Source of the DNA: Pseudomonas thivervalensis
Lineage (GTDB): Bacteria > Pseudomonadota > Gammaproteobacteria > Pseudomonadales > Pseudomonadaceae
Length of the DNA: 64,000 nucleotides
Assembly: GCF_001269655.1 (NCBI RefSeq)
Contig: NZ_LHVE01000002.1
Coordinates: 186,001-250,000 of the forward strand
Direction: 5' to 3'
Both the position numbers and the translations under genes were made by a program. Every line of letters starts with the position of its first letter. The stretch's first letter is position 1. Under the pieces are notes generated by a model, which searched no databases, was not told the origin of the DNA, and saw only the letters and a program-made list of their open reading frames with translations. Shown here piece after piece: positions 1 through 8,617 of this stretch.

Positions 1-483
1 GCCTGGGCCGAGGATGGCGACGATCGCCACGGCCAGCAACAAGGACGGCAGGGCGAGCATGATGTCCATCAGGCGCATGATGGTCGGGCCGAGGAGGCGC
101 GGGAAGAACCCGGCGAACAGGCCCAGCAGGATGCCCGGGATCAGCGACATCACCACCGACGACAAGCCGATCAGCAGCGACAGGCGCGAACCCTGGATCA
201 GGCGCGACAGCAGATCGCGGCCCAGCTCGTCGGTGCCCAGCAGGAACTGGATCTGCCCGCCCTCAAGCCACGCCGGCGGCGTCAGCAGGAAGTCACGGTA
301 TTGCTCGCTCGGGTCGTGAGGCGCGACCCACGGGGCGAAGATCGCGCAGAACACGATCAGGATCATGAACAGCAGCCCGGCGACGGCGCCCTTGTTGCGG
401 GAAAACGCTTGCCAGAATTCTTTGTACGGGGATGGGTACAGCAGGCTTTGATCGACTGCTACCGCGGTAGTTGGAGTACTCAT
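1..483 (-). CDS. dppC: Dipeptide ABC transporter permease DppC (5' part; runs off the window)
   Basis: The frame opens with ATG at 483 and stays open for 161 codons to the window edge, so the C-terminal half is missing. The visible protein begins MSTPTTAVAVDQ, has one N-terminal membrane segment, then the periplasmic stretch with LLGTDELGRDLLSRL. That motif is typical of the second permease of peptide/nickel (DppC/OppC) importers. It should pair with DppB in the inner membrane to form the channel for dipeptides delivered by the DppA-type binding proteins encoded upstream. The start lies 10 bases after the dppB stop, so the two are co-transcribed. The dppD and dppF ATPase genes would be expected beyond position 1. 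Confidence 0.93.
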   Translation of the reverse strand, partial: MSTPTTAVAVDQSLLYPSPYKEFWQAFSRNKGAVAGLLFMILIVFCAIFAPWVAPHDPSEQYRDFLLTPPAWLEGGQIQFLLGTDELGRDLLSRLIQGSRLSLLIGLSSVVMSLIPGILLGLFAGFFPRLLGPTIMRLMDIMLALPSLLLAVAIVAILGPG

Positions 484-493
484 GGTTTTGATC

Positions 494-1504
494 TCAGCGC
501 TGGTGACGGATGCGTGGGTTGGCAAAGCCGTAGAGGATGTCCACGACGAAGTTGACCAGAATCACCAGGCAGGCGATTAACAGGATGCCGTTCTGCACCA
601 CGGGATAGTCCCGGGCGCCGATGGCTTCGATCAGCCACTTGCCGATGCCCGGCCAGGAGAAGATCGTTTCGGTCAGGACCGCACCGGCCAGCAGCGTGCC
701 GACCTGCAGGCCGACCACGGTCAGCACAGGGATCAGCGCGTTGCGCAGGCCATGCACGAACACCACGCGCGACGGCGACAGGCCCTTGGCCTTGGCGGTA
801 CGGATGTAGTCTTCGCGCAGCACTTCGAGCATCGAAGAGCGGGTCATGCGGGCGATCACCGCCAGCGGAATGGTGCCCAGCACGATGGCCGGCAGGATCA
901 GGTGATGCAGGGCATCGAGGAACGCGCCCGGCTCGTCGGCCAGCAGCGTGTCGATCAGCATGAAGCCGGTTTTCGGCTCGATGTCGTAGAGCAAGTCGAT
1001 CCGCCCCGACACCGGTGTCCAGCCCAGGGACACCGAGAAGAACATGATCAGGATCAGGCCCCACCAGAAGATCGGCATTGAATACCCCGCCAGGGAGATG
1101 CCCATCACCCCATGGTCGAACAGGGATCCTCGCTTGAGTGCCGCGATCACCCCGGCCAGCAGGCCCAGGATACCGGCGAACAACAGGGCGGCCATGGACA
1201 GTTCCAGGGTCGCGGGAAACAGGGAGCTGAACTCGGTCCATACGCTTTCACGGGTACGCAGCGATTCGCCGAGATCGCCCTGGGCCAGTTTGCCGATGTA
1301 GTCCAGGTATTGGGCATACAGCGGTTTGTTGAGGCCAAGGCGTTCCATTGCCTGTGCATGCATTTCGGGATCGACCCGACGTTCGCCCATCATCACTTCC
1401 ACGGGGTCGCCGGGGATCATGCGAATCAACGCGAAGGTCAGCAAGGTGATGCCGAAGAACGTGGGGATCAATAATCCCAGTCGGCGGGCAATAAAACTAA
1501 ACAT
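494..1504 (-). CDS. dppB: Dipeptide ABC transporter permease DppB
   Basis: The 336-aa inner-membrane permease begins MFSFIARRLGLLIPTFFGIT and contains RMIPGDPVEVMMG, both hallmarks of the DppB/OppB family. It has about six hydrophobic segments and the cytoplasmic coupling loop GLRNALIPVLTVVG near residues 228-241. Length is normal for the family. It forms the transmembrane channel with DppC. A GAGG sequence precedes the ATG. It follows the fourth binding-protein gene after a 74-base gap that holds a hairpin, so it is probably in the same operon but made in smaller amounts than the binding proteins. Confidence 0.96.
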   Translation of the reverse strand: MFSFIARRLGLLIPTFFGITLLTFALIRMIPGDPVEVMMGERRVDPEMHAQAMERLGLNKPLYAQYLDYIGKLAQGDLGESLRTRESVWTEFSSLFPATLELSMAALLFAGILGLLAGVIAALKRGSLFDHGVMGISLAGYSMPIFWWGLILIMFFSVSLGWTPVSGRIDLLYDIEPKTGFMLIDTLLADEPGAFLDALHHLILPAIVLGTIPLAVIARMTRSSMLEVLREDYIRTAKAKGLSPSRVVFVHGLRNALIPVLTVVGLQVGTLLAGAVLTETIFSWPGIGKWLIEAIGARDYPVVQNGILLIACLVILVNFVVDILYGFANPRIRHQR

Positions 1505-1536
1505 CTTCAGGTGTACCTCATCAGCCGGTTAGGCGT

Positions 1537-1568
1537 GCCCGGCAATCCTTGGGTGAAGGTTGCCGGGC
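1537..1568 (-). terminator. Intercistronic hairpin between dppA4 and dppB
   Basis: GCCCGGCAA (1537-1545) pairs perfectly with TTGCCGGGC (1560-1568) around a 14-base loop. There is no T-run on the minus strand, so this is more likely an mRNA-stabilising or partially terminating hairpin that limits permease expression relative to the binding protein than a full terminator. Confidence 0.5.
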
Positions 1569-1578
1569 GTTTTCTTAT

Positions 1579-3174
1579 CTACTTCACCTGGGTGGTGGCG
1601 AAGTTGTTGGTGGTGAGCGGGCTAATCACATAGCCCTCTACGTTGTTGCGCATTGCCGTGAACATGCGGGTGTGGGCCATGCTGATCCATGGCTGGTCCT
1701 GGTTGAAAAGCACCTGGGCCTGTTCATAGAGCTTGGCGCGCTCCTCGGGGTTCACTGTGGCGCGTGCCTGGTCGAGCAGCGCCTGGAATTTCTCGTTGCA
1801 CCAGCGCGCGTAGTTTTCGCCGTTCTTGGCGGCCTCGCAACTGAGCATAGGCGTCAGGAAGTTATCCGGGTCGCCGTTGTCGCCCGCCCATCCGGCGGAG
1901 ACCATGTCGTGTTCGCCGTTTTTCGCGCGCTTGAGCATTTCGCCCCATTCCATCACGCGGATGTCGACCTTGATCCCGACCTTCGCCAGGTCCGCCTGCA
2001 TCATCTGCGCGCCGAGCATCGGGTTGGGGTTGGTCGGGCCGCCGCCGTTGCGGGTGAACAGGGTGAACACGGTGCCTTCCGGCACGCCGGCTTCCTTGAG
2101 CAACTGGCGGGCCTTGTCCAGGTCGCGGGTCGGGTTCTTCAGATCGTGGTTGAAGCCCAGCAGGGTCGGCGGGTACGGGTTGACCGCCACGGTGGCGTTG
2201 CCCTTGCCGAACAGCGCGTTGACGTAGGCTTCCTTGTCGAAGGCCAGGTCAATGGCTTTGCGCACCCGCACGTCGCTCATGTATTTGTGGCTGGTGTTCA
2301 TTGCGGTGTAGGAAACGGTCATCGCGTCCAGCTCGGTGACCTTCAGGTTCGGGTCTTTCTTGATGCTGGGGATGTCATCGGGTTTAGGGTACAGCGCGAT
2401 CTGGCACTCGTTGGTCTTGAGTTTCTGCATGCGCACATTGTTGTCGGTGGCGATGGCCAGTACCAGCGCATCGGCCGGCGGCTTGCCACGGAAGTAGTCC
2501 GGGTTGGCCTTGAAGCGCACCTGGGCGTCCTTGTTGTAGCGCTGGAACACGAATGGCCCGGTGCCGATCGGCTTGCTGTTGAGGTCGCCGGTCTTGTTGG
2601 CCTTGAGCAACTGGTCGGCGTATTCGGCCGGGTAGATCGACGAGAAGGCCATGGCGATGTCGGCCAGGAACGGCGCTTCGCGGCGGGTCAGGGTGAACTT
2701 GACCGTGTGCTCGTCGACTTTCTCGACGTTCTTGAGCAGCTCCTTGAAGCCCATGCTTTCAAAGTAGGGGAAGCCCACGCTCGACAGTTTGTGCCACGGG
2801 TGATTCGGGTCCAACTGGCGCTGGAAGCTCCAGACCACGTCGTCGGCGTTCATGTCGCGGGTCGGCTTGAAGTAGTCGGTGGTGTGGAACTTGACGCCTT
2901 TGCGCAGGTGGAAGGTGTACGTCAGGCCATCGTCACTGATGTCCCAGGATTCGGCCAGGGCCGGAATCACTTCGGTGGTGCCAGGCTTGAAGTCGGCCAG
3001 GCGATTGAAAATGGTTTCCGCCACGGCGTCGGCGGTGACTGCAGTCGTGTACTGGACCATGTCGAAGCCTTCCGGACTGGCTTCTGTGCAAACCACCAAG
3101 GGTTTGGCCGTGGCGCCAACGGCGACGCTCAGCAATGCGGCGGCGATGGCGGCGCGTAGGGGAATCATGTTCAT
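1579..3174 (-). CDS. dppA4: Dipeptide-binding protein, DppA family (position of PAO1 dppA4)
   Basis: The product is a 531-aa periplasmic solute-binding protein of family 5 (SBP_bac_5). From the chosen start MNMIPLRAAIAAALLS it has a signal peptide ending near ATAKP. The mature N-terminus has VCTEASPEGFD, followed by YTFHLRKGVKFHTTDYF, the usual early motif of DppA proteins. It delivers di- and tripeptides to DppBC. The start at 3174 has AGAGGA seven bases upstream; an in-frame TTG at 3180 lacks this. It is the last of four dppA paralogues in this cluster and the one directly before dppB. It is more divergent than the other three (VCTEASPEGFDMVQY against VFCSEGSPAGFD), so its peptide preference may differ. 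Confidence 0.93.
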   Translation of the reverse strand: MNMIPLRAAIAAALLSVAVGATAKPLVVCTEASPEGFDMVQYTTAVTADAVAETIFNRLADFKPGTTEVIPALAESWDISDDGLTYTFHLRKGVKFHTTDYFKPTRDMNADDVVWSFQRQLDPNHPWHKLSSVGFPYFESMGFKELLKNVEKVDEHTVKFTLTRREAPFLADIAMAFSSIYPAEYADQLLKANKTGDLNSKPIGTGPFVFQRYNKDAQVRFKANPDYFRGKPPADALVLAIATDNNVRMQKLKTNECQIALYPKPDDIPSIKKDPNLKVTELDAMTVSYTAMNTSHKYMSDVRVRKAIDLAFDKEAYVNALFGKGNATVAVNPYPPTLLGFNHDLKNPTRDLDKARQLLKEAGVPEGTVFTLFTRNGGGPTNPNPMLGAQMMQADLAKVGIKVDIRVMEWGEMLKRAKNGEHDMVSAGWAGDNGDPDNFLTPMLSCEAAKNGENYARWCNEKFQALLDQARATVNPEERAKLYEQAQVLFNQDQPWISMAHTRMFTAMRNNVEGYVISPLTTNNFATTQVK

Positions 3175-3209
3175 CGTCAATCCTCTGCAATCGGGTCAAT
3201 GGCAAAAGA

Positions 3210-3242
3210 CCGGGCGGGCGACCTTGTGAGTCGACCGCCCGG
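3210..3242 (-). terminator. Hairpin/terminator after opdP
   Basis: CCGGGCGG (3210-3217) pairs with CCGCCCGG (3235-3242). On the minus strand the stem follows the opdP stop by 8 bases and is followed by TCTTTTG, a short T-tract. It sits between the porin gene and the next binding-protein gene, so it probably terminates a fraction of transcripts. Confidence 0.6.
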
Positions 3243-3249
3243 TGGCAGT

Positions 3250-4668
3250 TTAGAGAATGTTGAACGGGATGGTGGTGACCAGGCGGAACTCGTTGAGGCT
3301 GCCGTCGGCCTGGTTTTCGCTGGCGCGGTGTGCGGTGTAGGTCGCACGGATCGCGGTGGCTTTCAGTGGGCCGCTCTGTACGGCATAGGATGCGCCGATG
3401 CCGTATTCGTAATGGTGTTCACCGTCCATCGACTGCACGCTGGCATATTCGCCACCTTTGTAATGAGTACCGTCGATGCCCCAGCCGCGCGCCTGGTAGA
3501 TGTTGAACTTCAGCCCCGGCACACCATATTCGGCCATGTTCAGGCCGTAGGCGATCTGGAAGGATTTTTCGTTCGGGCCGTTGAAGTCCGACAGCAGGGA
3601 GTTGGCCAGGTAGATGCCGTTGGTTTCGTGCAGGTAGTCGAAGTACTCGTTACCGTTCACTTCCTGGTACGAGAAGGTCAGGCTGTGAGCTTGGTGCGTC
3701 AGGCCAAACGATAGGGAGTAGGTGTCGTTGTCAATGTCACCCAGGACGGCTTTGCCTTCGTCCACGGTTTTGTAGTAGTTCAGACCCGTGGTCAGGCTTA
3801 GCACGGAGCTGTCACCCAAAACATGGCTAGCGCCGAAGTAGTATTGGTTCCACATGTCCTCGGCCTGAGTTGCCCACAGACTGGTGGTCAGGCTGGCGAG
3901 AGGCTGGTAACTGATGCCGGCGGTGTATACGTGATCGATTTCAACAAGGTGATCAGCATATTCTGCACGGAACTTACGCTGGCTTTCCTCTGTACGTGGG
4001 GAGTTTCTATCGAACGTGGCCAGGTCGAATGACAGATTTTCCAGCTCTTCGCTATGCAGGCTCACACCTTGGAAGCTGGAGGGCAGAGCACGGTTGCCGA
4101 TCACATCGACCATTGGGCTGCTGAAATTCTGCCGTCCCGCGGTGAGGGTGGTGTTAGAAATACGGGCCTTAACGTTTGCCAGACCCAATTTGCTCCATTG
4201 GTCCTGAGCGTCGCCGCCATTCTCAGTCAGGGTGCGGTTGTTGCCTCGGCCGCCAACACCTGGAATTGGAGCTCCGCCATTCCCGGATGCGAGGTTCTTT
4301 CGGTCTCGCTCCAGGGCGATGGCATTGTAGGCGGCTACCTCGGTGCTGAAGCCTACCGTGCCCTCAGTGAAACCCGAGTTGTACTTGATGATAGTGCCCT
4401 GCAGCCAGTTGATACGGCGGTCGGTTTGACGCGTTTCACCGTTTTGACGGTAGGACAGTTTGGCACCACGCTTGAATTGCTCATTGGCGTACCAGTTACG
4501 GGTGGACCCCGTCACCGATTGGCCTTCGATGAAACCTTTGGCTTCGCTTTGCTCGCTAGTGGTCTTGAGGGTCACCGGGGTGACCGCCTGGCTTTGGGAT
4601 TCTGCAAACGCCGTTGCGCTAATGCTGCTGATGGCCAAGGCCAGTATCGCGGTGCTGCTCAGTTTCAT
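3250..4668 (-). CDS. opdP: OprD-family outer-membrane porin (OpdP-like, dipeptide uptake)
   Basis: The 472-aa precursor begins MKLSSTAILALAISSISATAFAE, a clean signal peptide. The rest is rich in alternating beta-strand patterns and ends TTIPFNIL, a typical porin terminus. It contains the OprD-family signatures AKGFIEGQSVTGSTRNWY near the mature N-terminus and GLKFNIYQARGWGIDGTHY near the C-terminus. OprD porins are 18-stranded specific channels; OpdP of P. aeruginosa lies in the same place within the dpp cluster and takes up dipeptides. It should supply peptides across the outer membrane to the neighbouring DppA proteins. AAGGAGC precedes the ATG. A/G-rich sequence in the leader resembles an Hfq/Crc target (separate entry). 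The family call is certain; the OpdP assignment rests on context. Confidence 0.92.
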   Translation of the reverse strand: MKLSSTAILALAISSISATAFAESQSQAVTPVTLKTTSEQSEAKGFIEGQSVTGSTRNWYANEQFKRGAKLSYRQNGETRQTDRRINWLQGTIIKYNSGFTEGTVGFSTEVAAYNAIALERDRKNLASGNGGAPIPGVGGRGNNRTLTENGGDAQDQWSKLGLANVKARISNTTLTAGRQNFSSPMVDVIGNRALPSSFQGVSLHSEELENLSFDLATFDRNSPRTEESQRKFRAEYADHLVEIDHVYTAGISYQPLASLTTSLWATQAEDMWNQYYFGASHVLGDSSVLSLTTGLNYYKTVDEGKAVLGDIDNDTYSLSFGLTHQAHSLTFSYQEVNGNEYFDYLHETNGIYLANSLLSDFNGPNEKSFQIAYGLNMAEYGVPGLKFNIYQARGWGIDGTHYKGGEYASVQSMDGEHHYEYGIGASYAVQSGPLKATAIRATYTAHRASENQADGSLNEFRLVTTIPFNIL

Positions 4669-4685
4669 CGGTAACGCTCCTTTCT

Positions 4686-4693
4686 TTCTTTTT
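4686..4693 (-). promoter_or_regulatory. Candidate Hfq/Crc catabolite-repression motif in the opdP leader
   Basis: On the minus strand AAAAAGAA fits the AAnAAnAA pattern and lies about 18 bases before the opdP start, next to the Shine-Dalgarno AAGGAG. In Pseudomonas, such A-rich sites are bound by Hfq with Crc to block translation when preferred carbon sources are present. Confidence 0.4.
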
Positions 4694-4799
4694 TATGCCG
4701 ATCTTTTTGGGTGATTCGGCTATCGGTTTACAACTCATTCACAGCTGGCAAACGTTTGCTGGGTGCCTGATTGGCGAATTACGGCAAGACGTCGACGTG

Positions 4800-4818
4800 G
4801 GGCTTCCAAAGGAAGCCC
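4800..4818 (-). terminator. Short perfect hairpin after dppA3
   Basis: GGGCTTCC and GGAAGCCC form an 8-bp stem with a 3-base loop, 18 bases past the end of the third binding-protein gene. No T-run follows, so it may be a 3'-end-stabilising or processing hairpin rather than a terminator. Confidence 0.45.
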
Positions 4819-4836
4819 GCGCTGTGTGGCTAACGG

Positions 4837-6438
4837 TTATGGGTTCAGGCTGACGCCCGAAAAGACATTGCGACCGAAGGGGCTGACTTTGAACCCTTCG
4901 ACTTTGGCACTCAGCGGCTGGTTGACCGTCGAGTGGGCAACAGGGGTGATCGGCACTTGCTGCTTGAGCAACTGCTGGGCCTGTTTGTAGAGCACGGTGC
5001 GCTGGTCGCGGTCGGTGACGACCTTGGCCTGCTTGATCAGCTTGTCGTAATCCTGGTCGCACCACATGGAGTAGTTGTTGCCGCCAATGGCATCGCAGCT
5101 GTACAGCGTGCCGAGCCAGTTGTCCGGGTCCCCGTTGTCACCGGTCCAGCCGATCAGGCTGATGTCGTGCTCGCCATTCTTGGTGCGCTTGATGTACTCG
5201 CCCCATTCGTAGCTGACGATCTTCACTTTCAAGCCAATCTTCGCCCAATCCGCCTGGAGCATCTCGGCCATCAACTTGGCGTTGGGGTTGTACGGGCGCT
5301 GCACGGGCATGGCCCAGAGGGTGATTTCGGTGCCTTCCTTGACCCCGGCGGCCTTGAGCAACTCCTTGGCTTTTTCCGGGTTGTAGGGCGTGTCCTTGAT
5401 GGTGTCGTCGTAGGACCATTGGGTCGGCGGCATGGCGTTCTGCGCCAGTTGTCCCGCGCCCTGGTACACGGCATTGAGAATGCCCTGTTTGTTCACCGCC
5501 ATGTCCAGGGCCCGACGCACTTCGACCTGGTCGAATGGCTTATGGCGGGTGTTATAGGCGATGTAACCGAGGTTGAAGCCGGGCTTCTCGATCAGTTGCA
5601 GCTTGGGGTCATTCTTCAAGGCTGGCACGTCGGCCGGACGTGGATGCAGGGTAACCTGGCATTCATTGGCCTTGAGCTTCTGCACCCGTACCGAGGCATC
5701 GGTGTTGATGGAGAAGATCAGGTTGTTCAGTTTCACCCGTTCTGGCGCCCAGTACTGTTTGTTGGCGACGTAGCGGATGTTGGAGTCTTTCTGGTAGCTC
5801 TTGAACTCGAACGGCCCGGTGCCGATCGGCTTCTGGTTGATGTCGCTCGGCTTGCCGCTCTTGAGCAACTGGTCGGCGTATTCGGCCGACAGGATCGCGG
5901 CGAAGCTCATGGCGATGTTCTGGATGAACGCGGCGTCCACGCTGTTGAGGGTCATGACCACGGTCAACGGCCCGGTCGCTTCCACCTTGGCGATGTTCTT
6001 GTTCAGGCTCATGCCGTTGAAGTAGGGGAACTCGGTGGGGTAGGCCTTGCGAAACGGATGCTGCGGATCAAGCATGCGGTTGAAGGTGAACAGCACGTCT
6101 TCGGCGTTGAAATCCCGGGTCGGCGTGAAGTAATCAGTCGTATGAAACTTCACTCCTTCGCGTAGGTGGAACGTGTATTTCAAACCGTCTTCGGAAATGT
6201 CCCAGCTCGTCGCCAGGCCCGGGACGACATTGGTCGCGCCTTTTTCAAACTCGGCCAGGCGGTTGTACAGCGGTTCGGCGGCATCGTTGTCGGTGGCCGT
6301 GGTGTATTGCGCGGTGTCGAAACCGGCAGGGCTGCCTTCGGAACAGAACACCAGGCTGCCGCCGGCGGCTTGGGTGGCGGATGTCGCGGCCAGCAGGCCG
6401 GTGCCCAGCAATGCGGATAAAACCAAGGTATGGCGCAT
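4837..6438 (-). CDS. dppA3: Dipeptide-binding protein, DppA family (position of PAO1 dppA3)
   Basis: This is a 533-aa SBP_bac_5 protein. The start at 6438 gives MRHTLVLSALLGTGLLAATS and a signal peptide cut after TQA, with AGGGAG just upstream. The open frame extends to 6585, but the extra N-terminus would bury the signal peptide. The mature protein starts with LVFCSEGSPAGFDTAQY and has YTFHLREGVKFHTTDYF and the hinge-region motif GWTGDNGDPDNWL near the C-terminus. It is very similar to the two genes upstream, pointing to tandem duplication. It should bind short peptides in the periplasm for DppBCDF. Confidence 0.94.
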   Translation of the reverse strand: MRHTLVLSALLGTGLLAATSATQAAGGSLVFCSEGSPAGFDTAQYTTATDNDAAEPLYNRLAEFEKGATNVVPGLATSWDISEDGLKYTFHLREGVKFHTTDYFTPTRDFNAEDVLFTFNRMLDPQHPFRKAYPTEFPYFNGMSLNKNIAKVEATGPLTVVMTLNSVDAAFIQNIAMSFAAILSAEYADQLLKSGKPSDINQKPIGTGPFEFKSYQKDSNIRYVANKQYWAPERVKLNNLIFSINTDASVRVQKLKANECQVTLHPRPADVPALKNDPKLQLIEKPGFNLGYIAYNTRHKPFDQVEVRRALDMAVNKQGILNAVYQGAGQLAQNAMPPTQWSYDDTIKDTPYNPEKAKELLKAAGVKEGTEITLWAMPVQRPYNPNAKLMAEMLQADWAKIGLKVKIVSYEWGEYIKRTKNGEHDISLIGWTGDNGDPDNWLGTLYSCDAIGGNNYSMWCDQDYDKLIKQAKVVTDRDQRTVLYKQAQQLLKQQVPITPVAHSTVNQPLSAKVEGFKVSPFGRNVFSGVSLNP

Positions 6439-6692
6439 GACGCTCCCTCTCTCGTTCGGGGTGTTTGACAGTGAACCGGTGTCCTTGCGGGGGCAGGTCC
6501 GGTGCACTGGGCTCATTCCATTGCGTAAACAGCGTTGCCACAGGGTCAGCAAACCGGCCGTCCCGACGTTATGAGTCGCGGGCAAGGCAGTAAATGCGTA
6601 ACGCCTGGAAGACCTGTGGGAAAAGGCGATGCGTCCTAAGCCAACCGCGGTGGGCGGTGCTTTTGGAGGCGGCGGTTTCCTTGGGGCTCGGC

Positions 6693-6725
6693 AGAAAAAG
6701 CAACGGCGACGTCAAGGACGCCGCC
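6693..6725 (-). terminator. Rho-independent terminator after dppA2
   Basis: On the minus strand GGCGGCGTC (6717-6725) pairs with GACGTCGCC (6705-6713), with one mismatch and a 3-base loop. GTTGCTTTTTCTG follows. It lies 11 bases past the dppA2 stop, so dppA3 and the downstream genes are probably expressed by read-through or from their own promoter in the 6439-6692 gap. Confidence 0.7.
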
Positions 6726-6736
6726 ATTGCTGATCA

Positions 6737-8362
6737 TTATTTGCTGACGCTGACGCCGTAGAAGGAGTTCAAGCCAAAGGGGCTGATCTTGAAATCCTGC
6801 ACGTTGGCGCGCATGGGTTGATACACCGTCGAGTGAGCGATAGGTGTCATTGGCACGGCGTTCTTGAGGACGTGTTGTGCCTGTTTGTAGAGTTCGGTGC
6901 GCTTGGCCTGGTCGGTGGTGCGCTTGGCTTCTTTCACGAGGCCGTCGAATTTCTTGTCGCACCATTTGGAGAAGTTGTTGCCGGCCAGCGAGTCGCAGCC
7001 GAACAGCACGTTGAGCCAGTTGTCCGGGTCACCGTTGTCGCCGCTCCAGCCGATGATCATCGCCTGGTTCTCACCGCCTTTGGAACGCTTGATGTACTCG
7101 CCCCATTCGTAGCTGACGATGTTGACGTTCAGGCCGATCTTCTTCCAGTCGGACTGCAGCATCTCGGCCATCAGCTTGGCGTTCGGGTTGTATGGACGCT
7201 GCACCGGCATCGCCCACAGGGTGATGTTGGTGCCTTCCTTGACGCCGGCTTCCTTGAGCAGCGCCTTGGCTTTCTCAGGGTCGTACTTGGCGTCTTTGAT
7301 GGTGGTGTCGTAGGACCATTGGGTCGGTGGCATGGCGTTGACGGCCAGTTGGCCGGCGCCCTGGTAGACCGAGTCGATGATCTGCGGCTTGTTGACCGCC
7401 ATGTCCAGCGCCTGGCGGACTTTCAGGTCAGCCAGCACGTTCGGCTCGTTGCTGCCCTTGATCTTGTCCATCACGTTGTAGGCGATGTAGCCCAGGTTGA
7501 AACCCGCCTGGTCAGGCATCTTCAGTGCCTTGTCTTCCTTCAGGGCCTTGAGGTCGGCCGGGCGTGGGAAGAGGGTGATCTGGCATTCGTTCTTCTTGAG
7601 TTTCTGCATGCGCACCGATGGGTCGGTGGTGATGGCGAAGATCAGGTTGTCGATCTTCACGTCGTCAGGCTTCCAGTAGTCCTTGTTCCCGGTGTAGCGG
7701 ATGTTGGAGTCTTTCTGGTAGCTCTTGAACACGAACGGGCCAGTGCCGACCGGCTTCTGGTTGATGTCGGAGGCTTTGCCGTCCTTGAGCAACTGGGCGG
7801 CGTATTCGGCGGACTGGATCGAGGCGAAGCTCATGGCCAGGTTCTGGATGAACGCAGCGTCGACATCTTTCAGGGTGAACTTGACGGTGTGGTCGTCGAC
7901 TTTATCGACCTTGGTGATGTTGGTGTCCATCCCCATGTCGGTGAAGTACGGGAATTCGGTTGGATACGCCTTACGGAAAGGGTCGTCCTTGCTGATCATG
8001 CGATTGAACGTGAACAGCACGTCGTCGGCATTGAATTCACGAGTCGGCTTGAAATACGGGGTGGTGTGGAACTTGACGCCTTCACGCAGGTGGAAGGTAT
8101 AGGTCAAGCCGTCTTCGGAAATATCCCACTTGGTCGCCAGGCCAGGAATCACGGCGGTGCCGCCGCGCTCAAACTGGGTCAGGCGGTTGAACATGGTTTC
8201 TGCAGAGGCGTCGAAGTCGGTTCCGGTGGTGTACTGACCAGGGTCGAAACCGGCCGGGCTGCCTTCGGAGCAGAACACCAGGTTAGTCGCGGCGGAAGCG
8301 AAGGGAGCGCTGGCTAACAAGCCTGCGCCGACTAAAAACGGAATGACCGCGTGTTTAAGCAT
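6737..8362 (-). CDS. dppA2: Dipeptide-binding protein, DppA family (position of PAO1 dppA2)
   Basis: The product is a 541-aa SBP_bac_5 periplasmic protein. The start at 8362 (MLKHAVIPFLVGAGLLASAP) has ATGAGGCC upstream and gives a proper signal peptide cut after ASA; the frame is open to 8386. Motifs LVFCSEGSPAGFDPGQY, YTFHLREGVKFHTTPYF and GWSGDNGDPDNWL match its neighbours. It carries a few extra residues (KIKGSNEPNVLADLK) in the middle that the other paralogues lack, perhaps a binding-site loop that changes specificity. It is flanked by a terminator downstream and a 255-base gap upstream with its own hairpin. Confidence 0.94.
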   Translation of the reverse strand: MLKHAVIPFLVGAGLLASAPFASAATNLVFCSEGSPAGFDPGQYTTGTDFDASAETMFNRLTQFERGGTAVIPGLATKWDISEDGLTYTFHLREGVKFHTTPYFKPTREFNADDVLFTFNRMISKDDPFRKAYPTEFPYFTDMGMDTNITKVDKVDDHTVKFTLKDVDAAFIQNLAMSFASIQSAEYAAQLLKDGKASDINQKPVGTGPFVFKSYQKDSNIRYTGNKDYWKPDDVKIDNLIFAITTDPSVRMQKLKKNECQITLFPRPADLKALKEDKALKMPDQAGFNLGYIAYNVMDKIKGSNEPNVLADLKVRQALDMAVNKPQIIDSVYQGAGQLAVNAMPPTQWSYDTTIKDAKYDPEKAKALLKEAGVKEGTNITLWAMPVQRPYNPNAKLMAEMLQSDWKKIGLNVNIVSYEWGEYIKRSKGGENQAMIIGWSGDNGDPDNWLNVLFGCDSLAGNNFSKWCDKKFDGLVKEAKRTTDQAKRTELYKQAQHVLKNAVPMTPIAHSTVYQPMRANVQDFKISPFGLNSFYGVSVSK

Positions 8363-8570
8363 GTTGGCCTCATGATTTGTTGTCATTTTTGGATTTGAGG
8401 GCGACCTCGTGAGTCGTCCTGCGGATACTTATGCAGGCCCCATACCCAATGCAAGATCCAGAGCGGTTACAAGTCTGAAACAGTGGCACGAACGTACCTT
8501 AATGTCGCATCTGTGTAACTTCTGACGCATTTGATCGTTTGCGCGTGTTTTTTCGGGGCAAATCACGCCC

Positions 8571-8607
8571 TTTCCCGGTGCGCTGCCTGGCTGTAACGCA
8601 CCGGAAA
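8571..8607 (-). terminator. Inverted repeat after dppA1
   Basis: CCGGTGCG (8575-8582) pairs with CGCACCGG (8597-8604), flanked by TTTCC and GGAAA that extend the stem imperfectly. On the minus strand it starts about 10 bases after the dppA1 stop. There is no T-run. The remaining gap up to dppA2 (8363-8570) shows no gene and could hold a separate promoter. Confidence 0.5.
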
Positions 8608-8617
8608 TGGGCGGGTG

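Noticed and set aside
6439..6736. A remnant of psdR or mdpA between dppA2 and dppA3
   Set aside because: The gap is too short and neither strand shows a helix-turn-helix or peptidase motif; it holds only a terminator and the dppA3 leader.
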